Positions 1 to 13,300 of a DNA stretch of 64,000 bases are shown here, piece after piece. A program made the position numbers and the translations under genes. This DNA is from Marthasterias glacialis (lineage: Eukaryota > Echinodermata > Asteroidea > Forcipulatida > Asteriidae): assembly GCA_911728455.2 (NCBI GenBank), contig OU452225.1, positions 6,794,106 through 6,858,105 of the forward strand, read 5' to 3'. The first letter of the stretch is position 1. The number at the start of each line of letters is the position of its first letter. A model generated the notes under the pieces. It saw nothing but the letters and a program-made list of their open reading frames with translations, made no database searches and was not told the origin of the DNA.

Positions 1-1279
1 TTCCCCCGTCCTCTCTTCCAAAAGTTTTTATTTATTTGTGTTGTGAAATCCCTCGCTCTCTGCTCCATTAAAAAACTTCACTAATTATCGTCTTCAAATA
101 CTATGTAACCAAAGCGCTGTTGGTGTCCCTCATCAACTCTACTCTCAACTTGGTCAACCTCTCGAAAACTATTTCTTGACCTTTTTTTCCCCCCCCCCTC
201 TCCCCGAGACAGAGAGTGAAAAAAAGTTTCATCCTTTTTCGTTAACACCAATCATTGCACGAATTCAGACGTAAAAAGCTGCATTTATTTTGCATGTTCT
301 TGTAGTTTGGATTTTTGATTAATTATATCCCTTCTTCATCACAGCTGTTTTCCCCCCCCTGCCCCGTGCTTTTTTAATACTACATTATGTTTGATGTTAT
401 TCTATCACACACCCCTGCTGGTCGCACATTGTTTTGCATCCTCCTCCCATACGTGTAGGAAATCATGCTTTCGTTGGGGCATTCCATTGCGCAGAGGGGG
501 TGGACATCTCTTGCCATTTTAATGTGTTATTATTTATGCAGTTATTGACCACAATAACTACCAGAAAATTCACTTTTTCTATGTGTTAGTCGCTGTAGGA
601 TAATCACTGTTTTTGTTTGACTGGATTGGTTATGGTACCCTAAATACAAACTTATTCAACTGTGTTTCTTTTATGCTTAAAATATTCTTACATTTGAAAT
701 GGACCTTTTCCAAAATATTTTAGCGCCCATGAAAAAAACAAGAAGAAAAATCGCGGTGTTAATAAATTGCCATAATACTGCAAAAGTTTAATCATGCGCA
801 TGATGTGTGCCAAGGACAAATTGGACGAAATTTTGATTCATTGAAAGCCTTTATTGCCTGTCATTTAAATTTAATTAAAGTGACAGCGTTTTTTTCTTCT
901 GTTCCTTTATCATCAGTCAGCAAAGCTAAACAGATTCTTTTTTTCTACGAAAATCGTGGAACAAGACGACAATCGTCCTATTGTTCAGACAACAAAAAAA
1001 GTTAAATAATCTGATCATTTTTGTCAACAAAACATTGAAAAACTGCTTGATTTCACCGGTGTGTTGCTATGAAATGTTTTGGGGCGAGGTCCATTTGCAT
1101 GTACGTCGTTTTTAACCATCCTCTGTCCATTCATACTTCCCTCTTCTGACTTGCCGCATTTTTTTTTCTCCACTTTTGTTTCTTTTTCTCCTCTCGGTTC
1201 TCTTCTTCACCTCCGTCCTGTACGTGCGTACGCTCGTTCGTTACACTCGCTCGTTCCATTTCTTCGTCCACCACCACAG
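1..1279 (+). other. Intron upstream of the first visible PTB exon
   Basis: No credible coding sequence is visible. The human PTB start and the residues before RGSDELF should lie in an upstream exon, and I found no ATG exon with a fitting donor here. From about 1140 to 1279 the strand is rich in C and T and ends in CCACCACCACAG, the acceptor of the next exon. Confidence 0.6.
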
Positions 1280-1378
1280 CGAGGCTCAGATGAGTTGTTC
1301 ACGCCAAACGGTACCTCCACTAATCCCCTCGCCTCTACCTTCGGCGGAGGTGATTCACCCATTAACGATGCCAAAAAG
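1280..1378 (+). CDS. PTBP1: PTB visible exon 1: N-terminal bipartite nuclear signal
   Basis: 33 codons in phase 0, from CCACCACAG acceptor to AAAAAG|GTAACA donor. It begins [13 protein letters not shown] and ends SPINDAKK, matching the human KRGSDELF...NDSKKFK region. The basic residue before RGSD should come from the upstream exon. The second basic cluster is completed across the next junction as KKVKR. The intron that follows is about 15.2 kb. Confidence 0.93.
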
Positions 1379-4300
1379 GTAACAAGGGTTTTTTTTTTCC
1401 TTCTTATTATATTTTTTCCTGTAATCTTGTCTGTTTGTGTGTCTCAGGTGCTAGACTCCTTCCCCCACCCACCCACCCCCTCAATCCCCTCCCCCTTGCC
1501 TTGCAAAAAGTACCAACGTGTATGTATTACAAGTCACTTGTTGAATAATCTGCCTGTACGGGTTATCATGAGCCATCAGCATATTGTCATAGTGCTAAAT
1601 AATTTACCATCGGCATGCCTGAAAACCTACATTGTCTTGTCATGTCTGTCTAGTCAGTGTACATTTATCCCTCGGATGAGCATGGAAACTAGTAAAGAAA
1701 AAATGGAGAGGAAAAAAGAAAAAAAGAAAAGAAAAGTGAAACAACAAATAAAACAAAACAAAAAATGCAGTCTGGAAATTTAGGCCAGAAATTTGCTGTT
1801 GAGTTCTTCAAAATTTTCTGCAAATTGGAGAGCATGATCAGTCCAGCGGTCACAAGAATACTTTTTTTTTTAATGTCATCATCAGTTAAAAACACAGAGT
1901 GTCTATTGGCCCAATTCACGTGACGTCATCATCAACAATATTCTTTGGTTGCGCCATTTTGGAAGTCAGTGTCTCCCTGTGTGTTATGCAGTATTGTGCG
2001 CATTCTAGGGGATGCTGCGTTTACATGTATGTACACCTATTGACTTCCGAAATGGTGAGCGTGGCACAGTCGCCGCGTGTGTGACGTGCGTGGGGGGGGG
2101 GGGGGGTCAATAAGCTGCCCTCCAGCTTGACTCACATGGTACGTTGTACCAGCATTCTCCCTTAACAGTGGGTCCACTGGCACAATGCTGGTTAGAACAC
2201 CAGGGCCCAATTTCATAGAGCTGCTTTAAGCAGAAAATATTGCTTAACAAATTTCTGTGCTATGGAAACAGAAGCAGGATACCAATCACATTTTGTACAC
2301 GAGCCATGTTATTTTGGCTGGTAACCTTACCCTGGTAAGCATAATTTTGTTGTGCTTAAGCAGCTCTATGAAATTGGGCCCTGGTGAGGATCAGTCAAAA
2401 TTCTCTCCCAGTGGTCTGGCTGGCTAGTTCAGTGTTGAAGAGCAACTCTATTTGACATGAAATTTGGGACTAGTGAAAAAGCTGGCAGACAATTTATAAT
2501 GACAAGCTCACTGGCCCTGCTGGCCAGTCACTGAAAAAGTCGAGGGCAACACCTGCCAAACCCCACAATCTTTTATGCAAAATCAGGCCTGATTGCTTCA
2601 TTCTTGAAAGGGCAAGGGCACCAAGGCGTTTTCTTCTTGATAAAGGGCACCTATATTGAGCAAATACAAAATTTCAATTGGAACATTTCTAGTGCACCAA
2701 GGCAATGACCAGGGGCAACGGAGGCAATTGCCTCCATTGCGTCCGTGTAGCATCGGGCCTGAAAATTGAACGAACCACTGTAAAAACATACAGTTCTGTG
2801 AAAAGTACCGATGAATTAGTTTTCTTTATGAGAATCCGTGGTCATCGAGGGAGAAGGACGATGTTTTTCAGTTGTAGTATTCTTAACATCACTGCTAACA
2901 AACAGGCTTGGTTTTTATTCTGTGTCATTTGTTCCAACAGCTTTTCTTTCTGTTTTGCATCGTGGAGCATACCGTACATGCGCAATGCTACCAGTAACAA
3001 TGGTTAGCTGTACTAAGTGGTTACCCAAAGGAATACATAATTCCCATTGTTTTTTTAAAAAAATATTTGATAGTATTGCATTATTATAAATTGCATCAGC
3101 TTTGTATATTGGTGTAATAAAATGATCCAGTAAAAGTCATGTGGAGAAGCAGTGTGCTCAACAGCCTCTGGGTCTATGGCCAGCAACAATAGTTTTCATA
3201 AAAATGCCAAAATAATAATAACAGAGTTCAGCTGTCATATTTTCACAGTTCGGAAAAAGATAACTAAAATTGGAGATTTGAAAGACTTGATAACTATCCC
3301 TATTTTTTTCACATCCGTGTTTTGTTTTTTGTTTTATAATAACAATATGATCCAGGGTAAGGATTTCCTCATCCGTTACAACTCTATCAATACATAACCA
3401 TAGTTTATTTTGGCTTTTCCAGAAAAAAAAGAAGTTATATATATATAAAAAAAACAAAAAAACCCTTCAACATTATCTGACAAAAAAGGTCCACTTTAAC
3501 AATGAAACACGTTATATCCTCATCAGTGTTTACTACTTTCACTCTCTGGGTTTGTTTTCCCATACGGTATCCATGGATAGGAAATCATTTATATCCTGCT
3601 GTCTTGTTCCAGTGCACTCAGCACTGTTCTATTTTGTCAGTTCAATTCCGTACTATCAATTCCGATCAGTTATAACTGTTCCCAAGAAAAGCCGCAACGC
3701 TGGCAACATTTTCTACAGTTCGGAAAAAGTTTACTACTATTGAAGTTTGACAGATTTGGCAACTTTCCCTATTTTTTCCCCCACATCTGTGGTGCATTTT
3801 CCCTCCTCCAGTTACCAATATGAACAATTTCTTGTCAACAATTGAAGTCTTCATTAACTCTTTGCCAACCGCAAGCTGATATAAAGGTTGACCCTACAAG
3901 CTGATTTTATCAACGCGACGCCATCGCCGAACAATAAACAGCGCTTTATGTTTCCATGGCTAGTAATCCATTCTTGGTAATCCATTCCTAGTAATCCATT
4001 CTTGGTAATCCTCAGAAAATCCTAGAAGTATTATTTACACTCAGTAAGTCATAAGCTTCGATTTGACACCCGACATTCTTAAACACCCAAAATATCTTTA
4101 CCTCAACCCGTATTTGTTGACATTTAAATAATTCGCATACAAAATGGTAAGTTGGTCGTAAAGCGCATGTGGGGTATTGGCCCCCGGCCCACCCACCGCC
4201 AACTCTTACCCAGTGGCTTCGAAGTAAAGTTTTAGTCCGAGATTATGGGGCTTGAAACAGCCCCTTTAAAATAAAATCTACCCTGTTTAGGAAATCAAGC

Positions 4301-7300
4301 ACAGTGATAAACAGGCCTGATACTTCACACGAAGGCAACGGAGGCAATTGCCTCCGTTGCCCCTGGTCATTGCCTTACTGCCCTTGAAGTGTTCCAATAG
4401 AAATGTACAATTTCCTCATAGAGAAAATGCCTTGGTGCCCTTGCCGTTTTTAGAACAAAGCAATCAGACCTGGATGAAACATCTTATTTTAAGTGCCAAC
4501 TTACCTTTTCGTAAAAACAAAACAAAACAAAAAAACAAAACAACCCACAAAAACCCAAAACAAATGGAATGTTGCTGCCCGTTTCTCAAGTCAAGGGTGA
4601 AGTCTTTATTTCTACTGCACTCCAGTCACTTCTCCTCAGTTCACCGCTGACTGTCTCTTCTTGTCTGAGTACAGCCATCGACTTCAAGTGTACATGTAAT
4701 CCATATCCCAGGAGGTCGAGGTCCTAAGAAGTCCTTTTCTCCTTAATAACTACATTTCATCAGGCAATGGTTCAATCCAGCTCTAGGGGAATACACTTGT
4801 CATCCATTTCGGAAGCCGATACTTTAACAAAAAAAACACCTTCGCTTTTTAATGCATTATTTTGGCATTTTACATTGGGGGGGGGGGGAGGTGGGGGGAC
4901 TTGAAGATTATCAGCTCAGAATTAAAAAAGAAAAAGAGAAATAGTAGGAGAAATACTACTCTGATTCCACGGCCCTGGTGATCCAAAGTGGAATGATGGG
5001 ACAGTGTTACCTGGCAGGGACAACAATGACTTGTGATTGATGATAATAACTTGCACTGCCCAAGCCGCATAGCCACAGGGAAATAAGATGCACACACTTG
5101 GAAAGAAACAAGCCGCACACCCTACGGAATGATTCCACTAAGGCTGCATGGCCGCAATCATGCAGGTAATTTGAGTATTTGAGTATTCGGCTATGCTCTT
5201 ATGGTGTTACTTCTCAACGACCTTATTGTAACCACTTGTCTCCAACCAACCATTGTTGTAGTCTCCTGATCTGGAATGAAATTGACCCAGTTTGGTTCCC
5301 TCCTGGTCAGGGTGGGTATGGAGAGGTCCAGATGTCAGTCCTTAATACTAAATGTTTGTCTTTCAAGATTTATCCAACCTGCACAGGGACTGATAGTAGC
5401 AATAGCTCCGAAAACTAAAGAGTTAGCATTTAAAAAAAGAAAAAAGGAAAAGAAAAATTAAACTTGATAAAAGAACAGCTCCCGAAAGGGCTATCTCAGA
5501 GACCATCTCTGTTGCCCCCCTGTCTTGGCCTTTGCACCCCCTTCACAATGCCCCATTAGGACCTACAGATTATATATTCAATGGATGGAAGTGCCTTTTC
5601 TCGCTCAAGAAACATGACTTTGCTTCTTTATTGAGTGAAATTTCTAAGCCTGTTCCTTTAACAATCAGAACTTCTAAATATTGTTGGGATACTTTTGGAT
5701 TGCAATCCAGAATAGAGAGAGAGGGAAAAAAACACCTTCTCATGTTTGCTTTTTTTATGATTCTAAATATACATTTGCAAATATTTGCAAACATTTACAT
5801 ACATTTGAATATATTTATTTATATATGTACATTCATTAGTCGATACAATGATATAGTTATCCGATTATACTACAGTGCTTAAACACATTGGCGTATGGGT
5901 AAAACATACATAATATTCTTTATCCCCGATGCAAATGTAACATCTATTGGAAATCGTTGCGGTACCAGCTGCTAAAAAGAATTTCAACGGCCTCTACCTA
6001 CGGGGCCATCTTGGTGGTCTATGAGACCCCATGGCAAAAGAGCCAAAGGCAAAAGAGCCCATGGCAAAAGAGCCTGTGGCAAAAGAGCCCATGGCAAAAG
6101 AGCCTGTGGCAAAAGAGCCAAAGGCAAAAGAGCCCGTGGCAAATGAGCCTATGGCAAAAGAGCCCATGGCAAAAGAGCCAAAGGCAAAAGAGCCCATGGC
6201 AAAAGAGCCTGTGGCAAAAGAGCCAAAGGCAAAAGAGCCCATGGCAAAAGAGCCAGTGGCAAAAGAGCCCATGGCAAACGAGCCCATGGCAAAAGAGCCC
6301 AAGGCAAACAAGCCCATGGCAAAAGAGCCAAATGCAAAAGAGCCCATGGCAAACAGGCCCATGGCAAAAGAAGCAAAAGAGCTCATGGCAAGCAAGCCCA
6401 AGGCAAAAGAGCCCATGGCAAAAGAGCCCATGGCAAAAGAGGCAAAAGAGCTCATGGCAAGCAAGCCCAAGGCAAAAGAGCCCATGGCAAACGAGCCTGT
6501 GGCAAACGAGCCTGTGGCAAAAGAACCCATGGCCACGACTCAAATACCAAATTCAAAATAATGAGATTCCGCTCTACTTTTCTCGACGGCCTGTGCCTTT
6601 AATCAGAGCACTCTATCTGATGGGAAAATCAGCACAGGGTTACAGGGACATTATCTCTTTCTACAGGAAGTGAGGAAGAACCTCACTGATTGTTCTGAAC
6701 ACCCTAGGGTCTCCTGGGGGTCAACCCATTGGTTGGTTTCACACTGGAAGGCATTAAGTTAAGATGCACATGGGACCCATCGAAAGCTTCTACATCAGAA
6801 CGTGGATCCAGCCTGCGATTAGAGAAGGATACACGATGTCGATAAAAAGACGGTACAAATTACAAATTCCCTGTTGTAGGTGGGACCTGGAAAAATCAGC
6901 GAACAAATGTGTTGTAAATGATAAAACTAAAGCAATGACATTGCTCACTTGCAATACTTCTTACCAGACATGCAAACATGGAGGTAGACCACCTCTTGTA
7001 TAAGTTTTTACCCTCACACCGATGTGTGATAAGCACTGTCCTTTCGAGTCCTGTGGGAAACAGGCTGCAGGTGTGGGATTCGATCCTGCGTAGGATTCGA
7101 ACCATTACGGCCCATGTTTTTTTACAAATCCGTAGGCTACTCCCGTGGGATTCGAACCTTGGAGATTGTTACAAATCACACTTAGTGAGCGCTTGTCTCT
7201 GCAACAAATAGGCGCTCAGGTACGCAATTATGAGACCCAGTTTTTAGGGTTTTTACAAGGTGCTGTTGTGTATCCTGCAGCCGACATGCCAGAAAACAAC

Positions 7301-10300
7301 GGGGCAAACCCCCCCTTCTCTTAGCGATAAATGTACTTAGCTCTTTATCGTGCATTGCACACAATACACATGGGTTTTACGTCTTTATGCACCATTCAAA
7401 GGATCAAGCAATAATGGTCAAGTGTCTTGTTCAAGGACGGAAGTGTCGAGACTGGGACTTGAACCCACACTCTGCTGATCAGAAACACCAGACCTGTGCG
7501 CTAGGCAGCTCGGCCGCGGCACAAACGTTATACAGTAATTATTCCTTTACAAATGTTTTCGATATCCAGTATTACCAAGCCCTTTTTAACTGCCCGTGAA
7601 ATGAAATAAATATAAAATATATAATATTCACTCTTAATGAGCTACATTTACTCCCAGATGTCTCATGGCCGCTCACTCATGCCATTCCCACTGTTGGCAA
7701 TCCACTTTACATATAATTACTGAGCCCTTTGTTCATTGTTCTCTGAGTTTGGTATTGTGCTACGTGTCAGCCTGCAAGCTGAGTTCGTTATCCGGGTGGA
7801 AAAGACATGTACGTTATGGACAATTCTGTTGGAAGTAAATGGGTATGATAGGTAAATAATCTGATGAAAAGAGTCTAAGTAAATTGTCGCGGAGTTCCTA
7901 TTTGTACTTGTTGGATTTGCCAAATCGAACTAAGCACCACCATGTAGGAACATGCACAAAAACTCCTGACAGAATTTTGACAGTCACCCTGCGAAAATTC
8001 TCACAGATTAGATGTAGTCAAGAGCAAGAACCAGACAAATTTTGGAGGTATTGAAAACTGGAGGATTTGAGAAAAAAAAATTGCTTTTGCAGAAACCAGT
8101 GATGTAGCATTCCTTTGAACTTGTATTCTCTCAATTTCAAACTTGTATAAATTTGAGGATTTTGATGGGAAAACAATTCTGCAATCATAATGTAGGAATG
8201 AATTCTACACTGGGTCAATTTCTATGGCTCTGCTTACCGTGAAATTCTGCGCTCATGGAGCCTTTAGAGCAAATAGTTCCACAGAACTTAAAGCCCAAGC
8301 TCAACAATGGTAAGAAGAAAAACATGAGTTCACAAGATTTACATATACCGTACATGGTATAAAGATAATGATGGTAGAAAACTGTCCTTGAAATATTTCT
8401 GCCTGAAGTGTTATCGTTTTTTAAATAATAAATGAAACAAGATCCAAAATTAGTTTTCGTCTCAGTGAGACGAAAACTGCCTGTAGCAATGCGTACAAAA
8501 ACGTGAAATGCATTTTTACCGTTTTCTCGCAAAATGAAGCAATGAAATTAGCTGACAGTTTCACAGGTTGGTTTTTATTGCATATACATGTACGTTGATT
8601 TGTGCAAAGAACGGAAGGCATTTACAGTCAGTTTACCAATGCTGAGCTGGGGCTGTAAGCGCTGAATTCCGTGGTAAGCAGAGCCATGAAATTGCGCCCA
8701 GGTTCCCACAAGCCCTCCCAGGTATCCACACCGATTGATTGCAGATCTCTCGGGGAACTTCAATAACAACCCTCTACTCACACGGTGCGGATTCCTGGAG
8801 ACACTCTCTCTCTCTCAGAAACTGTAACAAGGGCCATGCCGGTGTAAATTAATCCGATCCCAGACCCGGCCATGCAAGAAATTACAAAAGCACCCGCTGC
8901 GATGATTATTCTAAGTGTATTATATGGCCCAACACGGCCCACTGGTTGTATTATTAAACAGTGGCCAAGTCCGCCCTGGCTGGATGGGTACACGAATCCC
9001 CTCTCCTAATTGCATCCAAGCAATTTGTAACTGGAGAAATGGATATTCCAGGCAGAAGTTTGAAAGAGAAATGACGTCTAGTTGGGTCGGGTGAAGGCTA
9101 AATCCGTTGGAATAAATCATGGTTGCGGATCGATGGTTGCTTTCTCTCTCTCTCTCTCTTTTTGTTTCACTCCCAGAAGCTTTTTTTGTTTGTTTCACAA
9201 CGAGACCTACTTCCGCTACAAAGGATCTCTAATCAAAAAAACGACTCATGGAGAAGAGAAAATTAAGAGTGAGGATCAAAACAACATGAGACTAATTTTT
9301 GAAACGGAGAAATTGTGACAAAACGCGAAGTAGAGCTTGAAGGTTGTCAGTGAGAGTGCATCACGGTTCGTAAATTTCAAGAAAAGTGTTTCCAGATGTG
9401 AACATATGTACATGTTCTGTGTTGGCTGTCATTGGTAGCAACACTCTTTGCACGTTCGTTCCGATGACAAAAAAGGAACGAATGTGCGGCCATCTTTCTC
9501 AGGTGTGGCTAAGGCTATGGCTGTGGCTGTTCCTAAGGGCAGCCTGTGCTTCAAGGCATGTTAACGTGGTGATCCAGCTGTAGCCACTATTAATTCGAAA
9601 AGACCTATCTTTTCTCAGGTGCCTCTTTCGCAAATCCTTCATTACTGATTTCCTGAGAAGGGCACCAGACCCAAATTTTCACTCCCAGTTTGGTCGCATT
9701 GCTGGGTAGATTTTCCTACACGATAATCACTCTAGATGATACGATAAACAGGCCTTGTTCCTCACCTTCACATTCGGAAATGTGTCTGCAAATACTCCGG
9801 AGCACCTGCCTATTAGGAAAATTGTCAAATTTTTCGAGAGGAGTGATAAATAGATTAAGTTGTGCAATTTCAGAACTTGTGTGTGTGTTGAATGAATCAT
9901 CATTATTGCACCATTAATTTCATCGGACAATAGCGCCATCTGACAAACCACTTAATGACGGGGGGGGGGGGGGGGGGGGGGGGGGAAATAAATAAAAATG
10001 CGATACTTGTACATTATGTATCGTAAACACAACTGCATGTTTTAACCTAATGCGTTTTTTACAAGCAAATTAAAGAATATGAAATGAGGCTCGTCCGAAG
10101 ACAGGAATCTATGCTGAGACGAGAAGAACCATGTCAATTTGTACCCCAGCCTGCAATATGGGTCAGCCATCTTGACATTTGAGCTCTCCCATTCTGTCGC
10201 AGATTACAAAGTCGCTGATGAAGTATTGAATTCATTACTAATGAATGTGTGATTAGCGTGTATGACCATTAGCCTAATGGTAATTACATGCACTTTCTAT

Positions 10301-13300
10301 AAGGGAGGCCATTTTCCTAATGGGTTCGCTTCTAAACGGCCTGCCAATGGCATCTTTCACGAGTCCTCCCAACCGTAATGTGGCTTTTATTACCACAATA
10401 GGAGGCGAGCTTATTACTTCATTATTTGTATCTCCAAGGCTACATTTGTGTAGAGGGGAGGCGCCATGGCAACAGGGACAAGGCTTGCTCCTACCTGGTA
10501 CCCTGAATTGTGTTATGGCAAATACACTGAAAGGTAGACGGTGGCACCGCTCTATAGATGGCTACATTTAGCCTTGTGCCCGTTGGGATGATGACTATTT
10601 TTAGAGGGGGATGTCAACTTGTGACATTTACTGACATTGGGTTGATACACCTCCTTCACAGTCTACACTGCTTTGTTTACCTTGAAGGAGTTCCATGAAA
10701 GGTGTGTTCTCAACAATATTTGATGGTGTAAGTAGTACTTAAGGTGGATGTCCAAATTGCACGTCTTTGGCTTGGGTTGTGGCTGTTGTCTTCGGATAGG
10801 ATGTAAAGCTGTAGGTCCCGCGGGTTGTATCAATATCTATCAATGCACATAAAAGAACCTAGAAACACTTATCGCTAAGAGAAGGGGGTTCACCCTGGTG
10901 TCTCTGGTGTGGTTAGTAGCTGCAACTGGCTTCCACAAGTTGGTGTGACATTTCCGTAAGGATGCTTTGCCGATTAGAGGCATTTTTATTGTTGATAATC
11001 AAACCGTGCTGGTTTGGTATGGCTGGCCAAATGTAGCAAAACATTGAAGTCTTGTTGAGCAAAGCAAAAACAGACTATCACAGATTGTAAAAATGTTTAC
11101 ACAGATATTCAAAAATGGTGTTGAATCTGTTGGAAACAAACCAACCAATAATGGGATGTATTTTCTTTGACTGCAAATAATGTTGAATTTGGTCACAACG
11201 TCTGTCAAAAGGATTGAATGTTTTGCTAACTTTGGCCGACCATGCCAACCGGGGCGCTTTGTTTATCAACAAATGTAAGGTCTATGGGGGCTTTTAGCAT
11301 GATTCCTTTTCTTATACCCACTTAGAAACTGAGATTATTCAAATATAAAAAGGCACCCTCTTGCCAGTATACACATGTTGGATACTCTGGCAAGGTGATT
11401 TTACACATTGACCGAACCTAGCATTGACATTCAGATAAATGGCCAAAAGAAACGGAACAAGCACCTTTTAACAATGGTCGACAAGACATATTGCTTCAGT
11501 CCCGTTGTTTACACAATTCTGGGAATGAGGTAAATTTTTTAAGGAACAATAGACTTAGCAAATAAGTCTGCTGCCACCTTACATTATGTTGTGTCTCTCA
11601 AGAGTCTCTTGACCATTCCGCGGCAAGATTGGAATGGACGGTGGTTGCACATTTTACCTGTGCATTCAATCGGGTTTAGCGGAAATTGCACTTAGTATTA
11701 CCAGAAACTAAAACTATCCCCCTTCAAATACTGTCAGAAATAAACTGGATTCCCTCTGGACGATTGGACAATTAGATAAAGAATGAATGGACCCCCCCCA
11801 AAAAAAAATAAATAAATAAATAAATATAAAAATAAATTAAATGCTTCTGTTATAATCTTGAAATTCACTTAACCTGTTTTCATCCCACATACAATAAATT
11901 GGATATTTGAACAATAGGGTAACTTTGGGGGGGGGGGGGGGAAACAAAAAACTCCCACGGTATTATGAACTAAGAATTCGTTGGCCATTTGCCTACATGC
12001 ATGTATAAAGGATCGTTTGTGGACAGCCGACCAAACCATACATATACATTTAGCAGACAATATTTTCCTTTGTCCGTGCTCTCATTTCGTTCGTCATCCA
12101 TTAATCATTTTTCCTTTCAAATAGATGTACCCTTAAAGAGTGTACCGAGCTCCAAAACCCACTGCAATTTTCAGACGCTGGATTATCAGCGGTGTAGTTT
12201 TTATTCATGATGAATTATCCAGGTCTCTCACTCAGTGGCCATCAAAATTTCAGATCGCCAACGAAGAGAAATTGTGCAATGATCCGTGACCTGCCAGTTT
12301 TTTTTTTTTTTTTTTTAGATCCATATGGTTCGCTTATTCATGCGTCGACTTTTTGTACACGTGTACAGCGCTCCGACTATTCCTGTGTGGGGAAAATACA
12401 GAATTGCTGTGAAAATGCTCCCCCCCTTTTTTTTCTCTTTTTTTTTTTTGTGAATAGATTTTTTGACAACTATTATTTTTTTCAAATTTATTCCAAGCCC
12501 CTTGCTGATCCATGCATTGCATTTAAAAGCACCATACAGGATTGGTAAAGCTGAAAGTGCAGTGTTCTTACTTTGTCGGATTCAATATGTACGAGAAAAA
12601 ATAAAACGGGGGAAAAAAAAAAAAAGTGGAAATTTTGGCTCAATCTGTCGTCCGAGTCAGGAGAAAATAATGAAAAACCGTGCACACTTTTCATTGTGTA
12701 AACACATCCATAATTTTGGTTGTTACAACTGAAATCAGCTGTGGCTTCTTAAAAAAAATTAAATTAATTTATTATTATTATTATTATTTTTTTTAGGTTT
12801 TCAGATACAGTTTTCTCAATTTTTCTGAGGGAAATATATTACAGAAAAATTGGTTCTGGTACAAACTTCATAAAACAGTAATCTTTCAGACAAGCTACCA
12901 ATCATAGTGCATTTAATCCAACTGCTATTTGATGCTGGTCACACAATACAAGAAAAAAAAATATTAAGGCTTACAAATAAGGGAATAAAAGAGTGGTGAC
13001 CGAGGTCTTAAACGGCTGTTTAAAACCGGCAGGGTCGTGGCCATGTGATAAAGGACCGAGCCACAGGCCACAACCCTGCAAGGTTTTAAACGGCTGTTTA
13101 AAACTGAGTCACTACTCTTTTATTCTCATTCTTAAAAGCGTAATAATGTAGGAAAATCTTTTGACACTTTTTTTTTTTTTTTTTAATTTGTTTTTCAATT
13201 CCTGTCACGTCTTCGGGCTCCATTTCTCAAAGTGGCAAATTACATGTGATGCTCAACGGTTGCGCGTACGCGCGCAAATATGCTTTACAGTGAGTACCGG

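Noticed and set aside
1079-1783. Open frame of 234 codons spanning the first PTB exon
   Set aside because: It starts at a GGG-type context upstream, runs through the exon in the right frame only for 1280-1378 and continues into intron. Only the exon part has homology.
5957-6673. Open frames of up to 238 codons in several frames
   Set aside because: All come from the 15-bp minisatellite, whose period is divisible by three.
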